A DNA stretch of 64,000 nucleotides from Ancylomarina euxina (GTDB lineage: Bacteria > Bacteroidota > Bacteroidia > Bacteroidales > Marinifilaceae), in contig NZ_QQWG01000004.1 in NCBI RefSeq assembly GCF_003863355.1, positions 124,001-188,000 on the forward strand. Reading direction: 5' to 3'. Both the position numbers and the translations under genes were made by a program. Shown one piece after another: positions 63,962 to 64,000 of this stretch. Position 1 is the first letter of the stretch. Every line of letters starts with the position of its first letter. Below the pieces are notes generated by a model. It saw only the letters and a list, made by a program, of their open reading frames with translations. It had not been told where the DNA came from and did no database searches.

Positions 63962-64000
63962 GAACAAACCCCACAGCGCAATGCACTGTGGGGCTTGTTC
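63962..64000. terminator. Strong hairpin at the window end
   Basis: A 15-bp stem (GAACAAACCCCACAG with complement, one mismatch) around CGCAATGCA. It may be a terminator or another REP-like palindrome; a T-run, if any, is outside the window. Confidence 0.6.

Overview
The window looks like a chromosomal segment of a member of the Bacteroidota, most likely the marine Marinilabiliales/Marinifilaceae side of the phylum; that placement is inference. Support: low GC, almost no Shine-Dalgarno sequences, several TAnnTTTG-type -7 boxes, and a gene set typical of the phylum (paired DUF3857/transglutaminase proteins, a fused IcmF-type acyl-CoA mutase, a long urocanase, S9, M16C and tricorn-like exported peptidases, many lipoproteins with short lipoboxes). 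No rRNA or tRNA gene and no phage structural gene was recognised.

Layout. 0.2-2.2 kb: a small membrane protein with a PadR regulator, then a REP-associated tyrosine transposase (RAYT) bracketed by repeats. 2.3-3.7 kb: a decayed heptad-repeat array and an orphan secreted-type gene. 3.9-20.2 kb: core genes: two DUF3857 proteins, a lipoprotein cyclophilin, adenosine deaminase, a DMT transporter, urocanase with a divergent LysR/isochorismatase/OsmC unit, a DPP-IV-like S9 peptidase and small envelope proteins. 20.2-27.1 kb: IcmF, a LuxR-type regulator, a 21-bp repeat array and another orphan gene. 27.4-34.3 kb: a GC-richer type I restriction-modification locus (hsdM-hsdS-hsdR) surrounded by palindromic and tandem repeats. 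34.6-40 kb: an M16C peptidase and a metallophosphoesterase. 40.2-44.7 kb: a compact operon of an AAA-type ATPase, an MscS-like protein and a cation:proton antiporter, followed by a second, broken copy of the 3' end of the metallophosphoesterase gene. 45.1-54.4 kb: a CotH-like protein, a B12-binding radical SAM enzyme, two small membrane proteins, a GNAT/ATP-grasp fusion and a tricorn-like protease. 54.8-63.6 kb: eleven consecutive minus-strand genes, mostly small and accessory (S41 lipoprotein, flavodoxin, degenerate M50-like protein, RsgA, zinc-ribbon membrane protein, beta-lactamase-family hydrolase, HD hydrolase), several with related short sequences at their 3' ends.

How genes work together: hutU and the LysR gene are divergent with back-to-back promoters, so the LysR protein probably controls urocanase and/or its own downstream pair. 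HsdM, HsdS and HsdR make one type I restriction complex. The ATPase/MscS-like/antiporter genes are packed with 0-5 bp gaps and share one strong terminator, so their products probably act together at the inner membrane. I do not recognise this trio as a described system, and it is the best candidate here for something new. The window is also rich in repeats: REP palindromes (one translated inside the RAYT gene), a hairpin-headed element of about 135 bp in two copies, a 205-bp tandem repeat, a 24-bp repeat inside hsdM, and two heptad-coding arrays upstream of orphan genes.
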